Shown here: positions 14,396-26,553 of the stretch, piece after piece | Numbering within the stretch: the first letter of the stretch is position 1 | Layout: every line of letters begins with the position of its first letter | Source: Portunus trituberculatus | Taxonomy: Eukaryota; Arthropoda; Malacostraca; Decapoda; Portunidae | Direction of reading: 5' to 3' | Assembly: GCF_017591435.1 (NCBI RefSeq) | Contig: NC_059304.1 | Location: 21,512,175-21,576,174, forward strand | DNA: 64,000 bases | The notes under the pieces: generated by a model | Database searches by the model: none | What the model was told of the DNA's origin: nothing | The model's input: only the letters and a program-made list of their open reading frames with translations | Position numbers and translations under genes: made by a program

Positions 14396-15480
14396 AGTTC
14401 GACAGTGAGGAGTGAAAACAGGTATATTCCACATTAATTAAACCTTCATACCCAGACACCTGCACGCCTTTCCCTCTCCCTTAAACAAAAAAAAACAGAC
14501 TCTTTTTACTACATTACTGAAAACCTATTGTGTGTGCTTGTGTGTGTGTGTATGTGTGCGTGTGAGTGTGAGGAATGAAAACATGAACAGTCAAACTAAT
14601 CAAACCAACACACTCACCTTTTCCACGGATCAAAAAGACCAACACTCCTTTCCCTACAATACTGAAAAGGAGGGAAGGAGAAAACTCAAAGAATAGTAAT
14701 AAGAGAAGGAGGAAAAAAAAGACAAGTGATGACAATGTTGCCAGTGGTGAATATTCATGGTGATGATGACACTAAGAAAACGAAGAGTGAGAGTAAGAGG
14801 GAAAAGAGAAAATGGTCAAAGAATAAGAATAGCAATAAGAGGAAACAACACACAAAAATAATGAGGAGACTAGAAAAAAATGAATAACAAGTAAAAGATG
14901 ATAGAAGAAGAGGAAGAAAGAAAAAAGAGAAGACTGAGAAGACTGTGAATGTATTAGTGTGAATGCAGAGTCAAAACAAGGTACATTCACTCTAAACTAA
15001 AACAAACATACCCACATAACCACCTTTCTACAAACCAAGCCACCATTCCCTACGTCACTGAAATGGTGCTGTGTGTGTGTGTATGTGTAGGAATAAGCGT
15101 GAATGTAGAGTAAAAGCATGTACATTTACCTTAATACCCAAGCCTTTCTACAAACCAAACCACTTTTCCCTACATTACTGAATTCCTACTGTACGTATGT
15201 GTGTGTATGTGTAGGAATAAGCGTGAGTGAAAAATAGAAATAAAATCATGTATATACATTCACTTTAACTAATACCAACATACACACAAGTCTTTCCACA
15301 AATTAATCCACAATTCCCTACATTACTGAAATCGTGCTGTATATGTGTGTATGTGTAGGAATAAGAACGAATGCTGAGTAATGGCATATACATTCACCTG
15401 AATACTAACATACCCATAAGCCTTTCCACAAACCAGCGCTTCTTTCCCTGCATTACTGGAGGCGTACTGAAGCGCAACAC
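14230..15480. repeat. Diverged tandem array with (GT)n inside each unit
   Basis: The ordered phrases CCCTACATTACTGAAA, (GT)n, GTGTAGGAATAAG, ACATTCAC and CCTTTCCACAAACCA recur. Anchors near 14508, 14657, 15046, 15167, 15314 and 15447 give steps of 121-149 bp, apart from a 14670-14990 interruption by a purine-rich block. The longest internal (GT)n is at 14341-14393. No gene was seen. Confidence 0.7.
14750..14945. repeat. Purine-rich block duplicated at 19430-19605
   Basis: Both blocks carry GATGATGACACTAAGAA followed by a matching order of ACGAAGAGT, GAGAAAATG and AATAAGAGGA. This looks like a duplicated segment rather than convergent simple sequence. Confidence 0.55.
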
Positions 15481-15818
15481 TTGAATGCGTGGAGAGTCTT
15501 GCGTGTGTTCTCATTCATGTCGAATCATCCGCGGTGTTGACCTGTACACTTTGGAAGGCGACCCAGAAGACCGCCTTTCCCCGACCTGGCTGCTACCCGC
15601 TTGATCACCTTGCCCGGGAGGAGAACTAGGGGACAGTGCAGCTTAGCGAGTCTAGAGAATTAAAACTCGATACGTAGGAACAGAGAGGAGAAAGAATGAG
15701 GTTTAGTGCGTTTAGTAGCAGATTGGTGTGTTTATAGACTGATAGGGAAAGTTAGGGGAGCAAAGGACGGAATTAGCGAGTTTTGTGAAGGATTGCAACT
15801 TGATAGGTAGGTAGGTAG

Positions 15819-15820
<2 letters not shown>

Positions 15821-15913
<93 letters not shown>

Positions 15914-15940
15914 AAAGAAAGAGAGAGAGAGAGAGAATGT
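15821..15940. repeat. (AG)n microsatellite
   Basis: AG tract with two small AAAG interruptions near its end, preceded by four GTAG units. Confidence 0.95.
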
Positions 15941-16058
15941 GGGTGAGGGAGAGGGGGACGGAGGGAGAGGGTTAATATAGTACGTTTTTCAGTGCAGTGG
16001 TTAAATTAAAGGGTGTTTGACAAATTGGGAGGGTTAGAAGGGCAATGAAGGCAAACTG

Positions 16059-16202
<144 letters not shown>

Positions 16203-16411
16203 TGAATACTCTAATAATTTTTTTTTCTTTAGGGTATTTATACTTTGTGGTTTCTTGTATGCAACTAAGCAGGTCGGCGGGTGAATGAGTTAAGCCTCCG
16301 TCACCAAATACCTTGAAGAAAAATGTGTCATGAGAGACGAGACGTGAGGTGTATAGGCAGCAGTGTTGGAGCCTTTCTTGACCGTGTGGGAACAGTAGAA
16401 AGGAAAAAGTG

Positions 16412-16859
<448 letters not shown>

Positions 16860-16989
16860 CGAGTTGAGGGACGCTACAGCTCGTGACTCGCCACTGGGCT
16901 GAGTCGTAGGTGGCCATACTTTAATGTATCTTTGTCTCTTCCGTGTGTCTCTGTGTGTTCGTTGAGTTTTTTTTTTTCCGCCACTTTAC

Positions 16990-17145
16990 TTAAACTACCA
17001 TAAAGCTAACCTACCCTGACCTAAACCTGACGTAGCCGAACCTAAACTTAACTTCATCTAAACCTAACTTAACCTAACCTAAATCCTAACTTAACTTAAT
17101 TTAACTGAACCTAACCTAACTTAACTTAACTTAAGTTAGCTGCTC
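16990..17145. repeat. Degenerate CCTAA/CTTAA telomere-like tract
   Basis: AACCTAACCTAA and AACTTAACTTAA units dominate, interspersed with variants. CCTAA is the complement of the arthropod telomeric repeat TTAGG. The tract is short and degenerate, so it is at most an interstitial remnant. Confidence 0.5.
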
Positions 17146-17269
17146 TGCCTCCTGTTGATGTTCACCTTGCGTGTTTCATTAAGAGTCCGTGTTATGAGTT
17201 TATATAGTCTTTCTGCCACCTTGACCCCACGCTTCCTCTTACTGCACTTTATTTCATGTGTATGTGTGT

Positions 17270-17640
17270 TCTTTTAATTGTCACCTCGTCTGTCGTTCTC
17301 CCTGTTAATGTGTTCAAGGTTCTGTCATGTGTTCACTTATAGCTGTCACCTCTCCTGTCTTTCTCTCCGTTAATGTACTCAAGGTTGTGTCATGCGTTCA
17401 CTAATTTCTCCTGTCACCTCGTCTGTCGTTCTCCCTGTTAATGTGTTCAAGGTTGTGTCATGTGTTCACTTATTATCTGTCACCCTGCCTGTCTTTCTTC
17501 CTGTTAATGTGTCACCTCGTCTGTCGTTCTTCCTGCCAATGTGTTCAAGGTTGTGTCATGTGTTGATTTAGTCTCTGTCACCTTGCCTATCTGCCTTCCT
17601 GTTCATTTTCATCTATTGTATTCAAGGTTCTGTGTGCGCG
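17270..17640. repeat. Minisatellite of ~70-bp units
   Basis: TGTCACCTCGTCTGTCGTTCTCCCTGTTAATG...GTTCAAGGTT-type units (phrases shown in part) recur about five times with variable spacing. No reading frame is conserved. Confidence 0.7.
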
Positions 17641-18423
17641 TGTCTTCATGGTGTCTATCAGTCGCTGCCTTGCTTCTCTGCCTTCCTCTCAATGCGCAGC
17701 TCATGTATTGAAGGTCTTATGTGTGTGTTTTCATGTTGTTTTATTTATGCCTTTGATTGTACTTATAATTGTCCTTATAATGTTCATCTATATATACAGT
17801 GTGCTCAAGGTATTCATTAATCGCATATGTTCATTATTATCATTATTATTATTGCTTGGTTAGCCTGGCATCGGTGTCTCTGCGTGTCTCATTCGTGCCA
17901 ACATGTCTTGATAAAGTTTAGTTCTCTTGAATTCAAATGGTTTTTATTTATCTTTTTTCATCCATGTCGTTACTTTCTCTCACATAAGTTTCAATATTAG
18001 GTTAATACGTTATATTCTTTTCACATCCCACCTTGACAATCTGCCTTCCGTCAATGAGTAGCTGGTGTTGTGATTGAGTGTACGAGGTTTTGTTGCTGGG
18101 ACACTGAGGGCCACGAGAGAGTAGTGACCCGCACCCGACAGCTCCTCAAACGTGCACAGCAACAGCAAGGCGTGAAGCTTTTGATTACACGGAATACATT
18201 CAGACTCTCAAACCCTCGGATAGCAAAAAATAATAAATAGTGAGTAAATAGACAAATAGGTGAATAAATTGGTAGACAAATAGCTAAGCAGATAACGAAA
18301 TAGATAGATGAATAAAGCAAACTAAAATAAAGGCCAGCATTTCTATTAAAGCAAATTTGTTCATGTACTTTTCTATCAAACACAAATCTCATGACTGAAT
18401 CCAAGGCTGAACCACCGAAACAC
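17641..18423. other. No recognised gene or mobile element
   Basis: AT-rich sequence with short ATAGACAAATA-like degenerate repeats near 18230-18310. Nothing codes recognisably. Confidence 0.45.
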
Positions 18424-18650
18424 TTAACCCCTTCACTAGCATGGCGTGTTTTCATATTCATTTTGCTCAGTATTTGGCGATTCTATACAGCTTTAGAAAC
18501 TTATGTGGGTATCAATATAGTGAAGACTTTGCTCATTAATCTTCTGACCTCCATAGACCCATCCTAATGCAAATAAAATCGTCTAATCGTAAACAAAACT
18601 CGTGGTAAAAAAAAAAAAAAAAAAAAGCGTTCCAGTGCTGAAGGAATTTA
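18424..18650 (+). mobile_element. TTAA MITE copy 1
   Basis: Starts TTAACCCCTTCACTAG, follows the family order (ACAGCTTTAGAAACTTATG, ATAGTGAAGACT, ATTAATCTTCTGACCTCC, CTAATCG) and ends AGTGCTGAAGGAATTTA. A ~20-bp A-run has expanded internally. Confidence 0.85.
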
Positions 18651-19107
18651 GCATAAATATAATCAGTTTAGCTACACACGCGTCAACATGAAAACAATGC
18701 AACACTTACCGAGCAATCAGTCCGTCAGTCAGTCCGTCAGTCAGTCAGTCACCCTGCATTACATCACACTACACAAATCACGCGGCAATCGTACAATACA
18801 ACAATCGTAAGGTGTCTCAGCCTCGAGAACACCCACACTCTTTCGACAATCCTCTCACATTTATCATCTACCTGTCGTGACACTATGAAGTCACTTGAAA
18901 TCATCCACTACTAACACCTTCCCCTTCTAACCCTCCTCACCTCCCCCACATACACTGAGCTGAGGTTACTGAGGGCGAGAGAACATTGGTGAAAAAAAAG
19001 AAGTTAGTCTTGTTATTGTTTCCCGTCATCCTCCCAGTCTCCTCGTGGTCTCAGTGATATTCAGACCACGTAGTGTATTTGGGTTTTAGTAATAGGGACG
19101 CCATTGA

Positions 19108-19320
19108 TTAACCTCTTCAGTACCATGACACGTTTTCATATTCATTCTGCTTACTACATGATGGTTTTATACAGCTTCAGATACTTATGTGGGGATTAAA
19201 ATAGTGAAGACATTGGCCATTAATCTTTTGACTTCCATAGAGCCTTCCTAATGTAAATAAATTCGTCTAATCATAACCAAAACTCATGGTAAAAATGCGT
19301 CTCAGTACTGAAAGGGTTAA
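19108..19320 (+). mobile_element. TTAA MITE copy 2 (good reference copy)
   Basis: TTAA at both ends (19108-19111, 19317-19320) flanks a ~205-bp element. Its ends CCTCTTCAGTACC and CAGTACTGAAAGGG are inverted repeats. TTAA target duplication and short inverted ends without coding capacity fit a piggyBac-type MITE; assignment to that superfamily is inference. Confidence 0.85.
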
Positions 19321-19429
19321 TATTTAATGCAATGAGAGTAAAAGTAAGAGAGGAAGGCGAAAAAATGCAAAGAATGATAAGAGGAGGTAAAAAAAAAAGG
19401 CAAAGAATAATAATGGTGTCAATGATGAG

Positions 19430-19605
19430 TATTTATAGAGATGATGACACTAAGAAGACGAAGAGTAAGAGTGAGAAAGAGAGGAGAAAATGATGAAAGA
19501 ACGAGAATAAAAATAAGAGGAGAAAAAAAGCCAAAAAATAATGATAAGAGGAAGAAAAAAAACTGAATACAAACAAATACAAGGTGAAAGAAGAAGAAAG
19601 AAAAA
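19430..19605. repeat. Second copy of the purine-rich block at 14750-14945
   Basis: Shares GATGATGACACTAAGAA and the downstream order of AG-rich phrases with 14750-14945. Confidence 0.55.
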
Positions 19606-19812
19606 ATGATGAGGAGGAGAATGAGAATCAAGAAGAGGCAGGAGAAGAGAGAAAGTGGAGGAACATAAGAGAAAGGAAGAAGAAAAAAAAGGAGGAGAAA
19701 GAGGAGTCAAAGGACGAAGAGAAGTAAGAAAAAAAACACTCGATGACAAAGGGAGGAAGAGAAAAACAAAGGAAGAAGGAGGAGGAGAAGTAAAGGAAGT
19801 GAAGGAGAAGGA

Positions 19813-19903
19813 GGAGGAGGAGGAGGAGGAGGAGGAGGAGGAGGAGGAGGAGGAGGAATGACACGCGATGAAAGTGCATCATCAATGTCTTATACCTGTC
19901 ATG

Positions 19904-19962
<59 letters not shown>

Positions 19963-20016
19963 TGGTTTTTAGAGGGAAATAAAAAGGCACAAAAAGCAGC
20001 TATCGAATGGAACACA

Positions 20017-20064
<48 letters not shown>

Positions 20065-20069
20065 AGACA

Positions 20070-20162
<93 letters not shown>
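19813..20162. repeat. (AGG)n, (AG)n, (CT)n and (GT)n cluster
   Basis: AGG at 19813-19857, AG at 19909-19959, CT at 20019-20057 and GT at 20073-20162, separated by short unique spacers. Confidence 0.95.
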
Positions 20163-20164
<2 letters not shown>

Positions 20165-20304
20165 CATATATGTGTGCACACTTTTGTATGCAGTTTCGAT
20201 GGCTAGACAATCCCTCCATCTCCTAACAAATTTTCGGCTTCCTGGATTTAGCCGTATTGTTTTTATATTCAATGCAATGACCTACAAAAATAGCATTATT
20301 AGTA

Positions 20305-20518
20305 TTAACATCTTCAGTACCATGACGTGTTTTCGTATTTATTCAACTTACAATTTGGAGATTTTATACAGCCTCAGAAACTCATGTGAGGATTAAAATA
20401 GTGAAGACTCTGGCCATTAAACTTCTGACTTCCATAGACCCTTCCTAATGTAAATAGAACCAACTAATCACACCCAAACTTGTGGTAAAAGTGAGTCCCA
20501 GTGCAGTAGTCCCAGTAG
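20305..20518 (+). mobile_element. TTAA MITE copy 3
   Basis: Begins TTAACATCTTCAGTACCATG. Its 3' end is degraded at CCCAGTGCAGTAGTCCCAGTAG, where copy 4 starts without an intact left end. Confidence 0.8.
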
Positions 20519-20697
20519 TTTATTCTGTTTGCAATTTGGAGATTTTAGACAGCTTCAGAAATTCAAGTGAGGATTAAGATAGTGAAGACTCTGGACATTA
20601 AATTTCTGACCTCCTTAGATCCTTCGTAATGTATATAAAACCAAATAATTATGCCTAAACTTGTGGTAAAAATGCGTCCCAGTACTGAAGAGGTAAA
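20519..20697 (+). mobile_element. TTAA MITE copy 4 (left end missing)
   Basis: Starts within the element at TATTCTGTTTGCAATTTGG and runs to CAGTACTGAAGAGGTAAAC. It lies head-to-tail with copy 3, so the pair looks like a partial tandem duplication. Confidence 0.8.
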
Positions 20698-20939
20698 CAT
20701 CTCTCTTATCTATCCACTATCTCTCTATCTTTAAAACAATCGACCAATCCATCCAGTTATTCGTCTTCCCATGAAGCCACAACCAACAACAGACAGCACT
20801 CCAACAAAAGATCTAGAATATGCAGCCTCCTTTGAAATTCACACAACAAAAACTAGAACCTTCCTATGATTGACACTTTCCACAGGATTCTGAAACGCTC
20901 CGCTCTCTCACCACCACGTCCATCTTCCAAGGCCGGGGT

Positions 20940-21690
20940 TTCTATAGTGTTTCTACCGTTGATAATAAATAAATTTTGTTAATTTGCTGCTGAAACCTTA
21001 AAAAAACACCCTTTAAACCTATGTAACTTTACTAGAGACTTTGGAAACAGTGGGGGTACGGCTCAGGAGTGCATCCAAGAGTGTTTCTACCTTTTATAAT
21101 GTGTTAGTCTTGTTAATTTCTTGTTGAAACCTTAAAAACACCCTTTAAAACTATATAATCTCAATTACATCCTTCGGAGGTAGAGGTGTGGCGCAGTGTT
21201 TAGTCAAGAGCGTTTCTATCATTAATAATAAAGAAATCTTGTTAATTTGTCACTGAAATCTTAAAAAAAACACCCTTAAAAACCATGTAAACTTAACTAG
21301 AGCCTTTAGAAGTAGTAGTGGTAATTAAATTATGTAATCTTTCTAGAGGCTTTGGAAGTAGTGGAAGTGAGCTGTGCAGAGGTGATTCCAAGAGTGCTTC
21401 TACCGTTAATAATGTAGAAACCTTGTCACTCTATCACTGAAAGCTTAAATAAACGTACTCATAAACCATGGAACTTCAACTAGCGCCTTTGAAAGTAGTG
21501 GAAGCAAGGCGCAATTTTTCCTCAAGAGTGTTTCTACCTTTGATAAAACAGAAATCTTGTTAACCTATCACTGAAACTTTAAGAATATACCTTTAAGAAA
21601 CAGGTAGCCTCAACTAGAACTTTTAGAAGTAATAGGTGCGCGGTGCAGAAATGTTTGCTTTCAATGAATCAGCTTCAAAGTGCCGAACAC
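20940..21690. repeat. Diverged tandem array of ~130-bp units
   Basis: GAGTGTTTCTACC, TTGTTAATTT, CACTGAAACCTTAA, ACACCCTTTAAA and AACTAGAGCCTTTGGAAGTAG recur in order. Anchors near 20948, 21082, 21211, 21394 and 21526 give steps of 129-183 bp. Fragments of the same phrase set occur singly near 12485, 33110 and 39640. Confidence 0.7.
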
Positions 21691-21896
21691 CTGCCGAAGC
21701 TTCACCTGGTGTTAGGAGGGTAGGCGGAGAGAGCGTCAGGGGGTACATTGGGCCGGGAGCGTGTGTGGGATGGGTTGTAGGCAAGAAGGTGTGAAAGTAA
21801 GAGTGATAAGCGTGTTAGGTGACAGTACGTAAAGATGAGCTGGAAAATCTGGTTTGGCGTATTGCTTGTAACTTAATCTGTGTCATCGCCGTTCCC

Positions 21897-21900
<4 letters not shown>

Positions 21901-21939
<39 letters not shown>
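21901..21939. repeat. (AG)n microsatellite
   Basis: Short perfect AG tract in otherwise unremarkable sequence. Confidence 0.9.
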
Positions 21940-21942
<3 letters not shown>

Positions 21943-22323
21943 TCTATTAAGATTTCTCCCGACAAGTATTGGTAAAATGTCTATTATGATACGAGGAAAA
22001 AAAAAATCTTTAATATTGATTGCATGAAGTGAATTATAGAGTGAGAATAATCTATTGAACATAAACTTTTACAAATACCAGTTTATTTCCAGAGACTATT
22101 TCTTCATGGTTTTCACCGAGACTGAGCCATCCTAGGAAGGAGAGACAATAATGGCACACTTTCGCTGGAATGTGAAGGAAAACAGGCATTGTCACTCTGT
22201 AGGACGAAGATGTTTTTTTACCTACACTAAAAGAATTCAGGAAGAGAGAGAGAGAGAGAGAGAGAATTTATGCGTAAGTGTATCAATGTGTGTGTGTGTG
22301 TGTATGTGTGTGTGTGTGTGTGT

Positions 22324-22615
22324 AATTCACTGTTTGATCTGCTGCAGTCTCTGACGAGACAGCCAGACGTTACCCTACGGAATGAGCTCAGAGCTCATTA
22401 TTTCCGATCTTGGGATAGGTCTGAGACCAGGCACACACCACACACCGGGACAACAAGGTCACAACTCCTCGATTTACATCCCGTACCTACTCACTGCTAG
22501 GTGAACAGGGGCTACACGTGAAAGGAGACACACCCAAATATCTCCACCCGGCCGGGGAATCGAACCCCGGTCATCTGGCTTGTGAAGCCAGCGCTCTAAC
22601 CACTGAGCTACCGGG

Positions 22616-22618
<3 letters not shown>
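22324..22618 (-). mobile_element. Val-tRNA-headed SINE, subfamily 1, copy 1
   Basis: On the minus strand the head starts near 22618 with GGCCCGGTAGCTCAGTGG (A box). It has a five-pair anticodon stem CTGGC/GCCAG around TTCACAA (anticodon CAC, Val) and a T arm CGGGG-TTCGATT-CCCCG. The acceptor stem pairs imperfectly, so it is not a functional tRNA. A ~210-bp body follows, including the near-palindrome GAGCTCTGAGCTC. The element is bounded on both sides by (GT)n. Confidence 0.88.
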
Positions 22619-22667
<49 letters not shown>

Positions 22668-22908
22668 CTTCTCATGATGCCATATTTACTTATCCTTCAA
22701 GAGAGCCCAATTTCACACGTAGTCTATTCCGAAGAACGGGAGCTGCTAGTGTGTTCATAACTTAAGACTCCACCTCTTGTCCGGCTGCCTTAGGTGTTGC
22801 GTGTCTCCTGAGCAGCGGAAGCCACATCAAGCACGGAGCTCTGAGTGTGAGGGACCCATGCACTTGTTTCTTTCCTCACCTCTTTGTGGATGGGGATGAA
22901 AGGTGGAA

Positions 22909-23330
22909 TTAACCCCTTCATTACTGGAAAGCATTTTTACCTTTAGTTTTGGGTGTGATTAGACGATTTTATTTACATTAAGAAGGCTCTGTGGAGGTCA
23001 GAAGATTAACCATTTCAGTACTATGACGCGTTTCTATATTCATTTTGCTTATTCTATGGTGACTTTACAGCTCCAGAAATTTATGTGAGGTATCAAAATA
23101 GTGAAGACTGTAGCCATTAATCTTCTGACCTCCACAGACCTTTGCTACTGTCGATAAAATGGTTTAATCGTACACAAATTTCAAGGTAAAAACGTGTTAT
23201 AGTATTGAAGAGGTGAATGTCCACAGTGTTCACTATTTTAATCCCATCATAAGTATCTGAAGCTGTATAAAACCTCCAAATAGTAAACAAAATGAATATG
23301 AAAACACGTCCTGGTACTGAAGGGAATTAA
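22909..23330 (-). mobile_element. TTAA MITE copy 5, minus orientation, interrupted by copy 6
   Basis: The left part (22909-23005) and right part (23218-23330) are the two halves of one minus-oriented element. They are split exactly at the internal TTAA that follows CAGAAGA in intact copies. Outer TTAAs are at 22909-22912 and 23327-23330. Confidence 0.85.
23006..23217 (+). mobile_element. TTAA MITE copy 6, nested in copy 5
   Basis: Runs from CCATTTCAGTACTATGACG to AGTATTGAAGAGG between TTAA (23006-23009) and TGAA (23214-23217, one substitution from TTAA). Joining the flanks across one TTAA restores the internal sequence of copy 5, which demonstrates the target-site duplication. Confidence 0.85.
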
Positions 23331-24336
23331 ATAGCTTTGCTCATACAGGAACTGCCACGTGTAGATCTGACAACCTCGTACAGCCTCTCTCATTTTATAT
23401 TCGTATGTTCTTATGTTCTGTCGGCGTTCACTTTTACTATTAGCGTTACGTGACAAGAATAGCGTTGATATTGATTGTTTCAGTCTTCTTTTTTGCAGTG
23501 ATGAACTTGGGAAATTGTTTTTTTTTCTTCTTTTTTTTTTCTTTTGCGTATTGGTGTAACAGATACGAGGGAAGTGTTGCTGCTTATCCTGGTGAATACA
23601 TTTTGTTGAATACATGATGATAACTTTTTGGGATATAACTGTATTTATTAGTGTTCGTTACTGCATTGTAAGATCAAGCCAAATAAGCACTTTGCAGAAT
23701 ACGCCGTCACTATTTTGGGCAAGTGTCTACATGTGTATCTTCAGAAACCATATGGCTCATCTAGTCTATAAAACGGTTGAAATTCCACCTCCTCCGCTCC
23801 TTACATATCCTAAAATGTCCTATTCCTTTCACAACTAGGAACGACCGGTGCTTTTCCGGCCGCTAAGAACTTTCGCAACTAGAATTTAATCATCCACTCG
23901 GAGAAGGCTGGACAAAACTTTCTCTTTCCTTAGTCATCTCCGAGTCAATAAACTGTGAGGAACTGATAACTAGTCTTCACCAGCATTCCCATTCATTTCA
24001 GGCGTACATTTCACAGCTAACGTGTTTGTGGATTAGAATATTCAACCAGCGCTGAGTCATTGGCCTGGTTTCCCTCTCTACAGCAGCAGCCACCCCCTTC
24101 CAATTATACTCATACTCTTCTGGATGCATTGCCTTGTTTGTTCTTCCTTGGCAACCTTCCTCTACTTCACTCTTGAATCTAATTATTGATATTGCGAGCC
24201 GTGGAAGGTTTTATTACAGTACTTTGTCTCCCTCTTCACCTATCGAAGTATTATCAGATATGCATGTTATTTCATCTTAGACTTTGGAAACTCTGTCAGC
24301 ATAAATGAAACCAGGTGTTATGTGTTGTGTGAGGTG

Positions 24337-24381
<45 letters not shown>

Positions 24382-24757
24382 AGCTTATCCCAGTGCTACC
24401 ATAAACAACAAAGCGGCGAAAGTTAGCGTGTTGTCAAGTTACTCCAGGCTTTGTTGATGCGCTGGGATCTCGTCAGCCTCCCCCACTGCCCCAGCTACAA
24501 ACAAGACAGTGGTGAAGGTTCTCGTGTGGTGAAGCTGATGCAGGAAGGAACTGGTTCTCAAAATAAAGTGGTAGATGAATGGAATGGATTCAGGAATTAG
24601 GTTGCTTGTTAGTGCTGAGTCATTTGGAAGGTTTAAAAGGTTAGATAAGTTTGTGATGTGGATAGGTTTCAAGTAAGGACTGTTGCGTGTGTTTTCTTCT
24701 AATGTTTTTGTGTATCTGTTACATCATTTCTAGCTTTTCTAGTTTTTAACTTTTTCC

Positions 24758-24817
<60 letters not shown>

Positions 24818-25336
24818 CTTTCTACATCCACTGTGCGATTAGAACATTTCCTTTCACTTGTTTTCCGAGTGTTCGTAGTGGAGGTTCATATGAGCAAGTG
24901 TGACAGTCTCGCTCGTTGCTTTGCCCTTCTCTTTCAAGCATACCGTGGTGCAATTAAATCATTTCCTCTCACTTATCGTTGTCCGTGCTACTAATGCAAG
25001 TGTTGGCCAGCGTTCGTCTCTGCTTGTGTTTCATGGACGAGTGAGTGTGAAAGCCTGATGTCTTTCCGCCTCGCCTTTCAGTATCGTGGTGCAATTAAAT
25101 CGTCTCCTCTCACTTATTTTTGTCCGTGTTAATGCAAAAGTGGACTAGTACCTGTGTTCCTCCTTTCCCTTTCCTGGCGAATTCTTGGAGACTGCTTTTA
25201 TTTACTTTCCCTTCCTCCCGATCCTCCTCCTCCTCCAGTCCTCCTTCTCCTCCTCCTCCTCCGACGCAGACACTTTCAAGGCACCAGTATCATGTAACCT
25301 CCAGAGTATCAACTGATTGCCAAATATTCCTTTCAC

Positions 25337-25394
<58 letters not shown>

Positions 25395-25900
25395 GTATTC
25401 TTGGTGCTGTCTCACTTCTTTTCATGCAATGCTGTCGTTATTAGCTTGTCTCGTTGCCTTTATAGAAATTGATCTATTTATACAAGATTGAAAACTTATA
25501 TAAAGGAGTCCAGTATTACCTTTTTTTTTTCTAACGGGAGCTTTTCACATACTTTTCTCCTTAGTTATTATTGTTCTTTTATTTTTATCATTATTGTTAT
25601 TACTCTGTGTGATTTTACGTAAGAGAAGTTAACAGATGCGTCAGTAATGGTGTGGGTTAAAAAGGAGATGAATGGAGACACTTTGATGTTTGGCCAGCCA
25701 GATCAGCTCAGAATATTCTAGTGTTTTCTGTATACTCTTGATTTATTTGTTCCTTCTATGCAAAGGGAAATAAACTCAGTGAAAAATATACAAACTTCTC
25801 TTTTTCTTTCTTTTCCCAAACTTGTTCTTCATCTCATGTTCCTTAGCAAATGGAATAAAGATGTGGCATATATGAATACAATGCGATGTTCCCCGCTGAA
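23331..25900. other. Intergenic DNA between genes B and C
   Basis: No gene was recognised. It holds (CT)n at 24340-24377, (GT)n at 24761-24812, a pair of ~190-bp diverged repeats around GTGGTGCAATTAAATC (near 24948 and 25087), a (CCT)n-like stretch near 25210-25262 and (CT)n at 25340-25391. Confidence 0.5.
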
Positions 25901-25909
25901 CAACCAACC

Positions 25910-25913
<4 letters not shown>

Positions 25914-25985
<72 letters not shown>

Positions 25986-26075
25986 AAGATAGACAGAGAC
26001 ATACAGACAGACAGGAAAACAAACAGACAGGAAGACAAACAGACAGGAAGACAGACAGACAGACAGAGAAAGAGA
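25914..26075. repeat. (AG)n passing into (ACAG)n
   Basis: About 55 bp of AG units followed by about 100 bp of imperfect ACAG/ACAGGAAG units. Confidence 0.9.
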
Positions 26076-26122
26076 GAGAGGGAGAGGGGGAGACACATTA
26101 AACACAAGAATACATTAGACAT

Positions 26123-26128
26123 TTTATT
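26123..26128 (-). terminator. Possible gene C polyadenylation signal
   Basis: AATAAA on the minus strand, about 430 nt beyond the gene C stop codon. It is the first canonical hexamer I found, but the long 3' UTR this implies is unproven. Confidence 0.3.
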
Positions 26129-26553
26129 GTTAGGGTTTATATTACACTTGGTTCGGGTACTCGAGTATAAACATCACCAAGGGAGCGTGTGTGTCCTTGA
26201 GTGTGTATACTTATCATGACAACCACGAGACTTACAATACAAATAATAATAATTTACATATCAGAGAGAAGATATTCCCCTCGCTGTTACGGGAATTGGA
26301 GGAAGGGGAGAGGAGGAAGACTGAGAGAAGTATGGGGGAAAAAGATGTAGAATTAGATACGTGAGAAAGATAATACAAAAGTGAGAAGTAATTTCAATTT
26401 TTAAGGCGCGTTTGGAACCAAGTGAGGGTGAGTATAGCACAGGTCATTGATGCGTGTGAGGGAAAGGACAGAGACTTAATGTACGGGTATGCTTCCCTTG
26501 GGTGACTCTCCACAGGGGCGTGGCGATGATGCGTGGCGTGTGGCGTGGTGGTC

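Noticed and set aside
22324..22618. Functional tRNA-Val in the SINE heads
   Set aside because: The acceptor stem pairs poorly and the head continues into a conserved SINE body; three copies share it.
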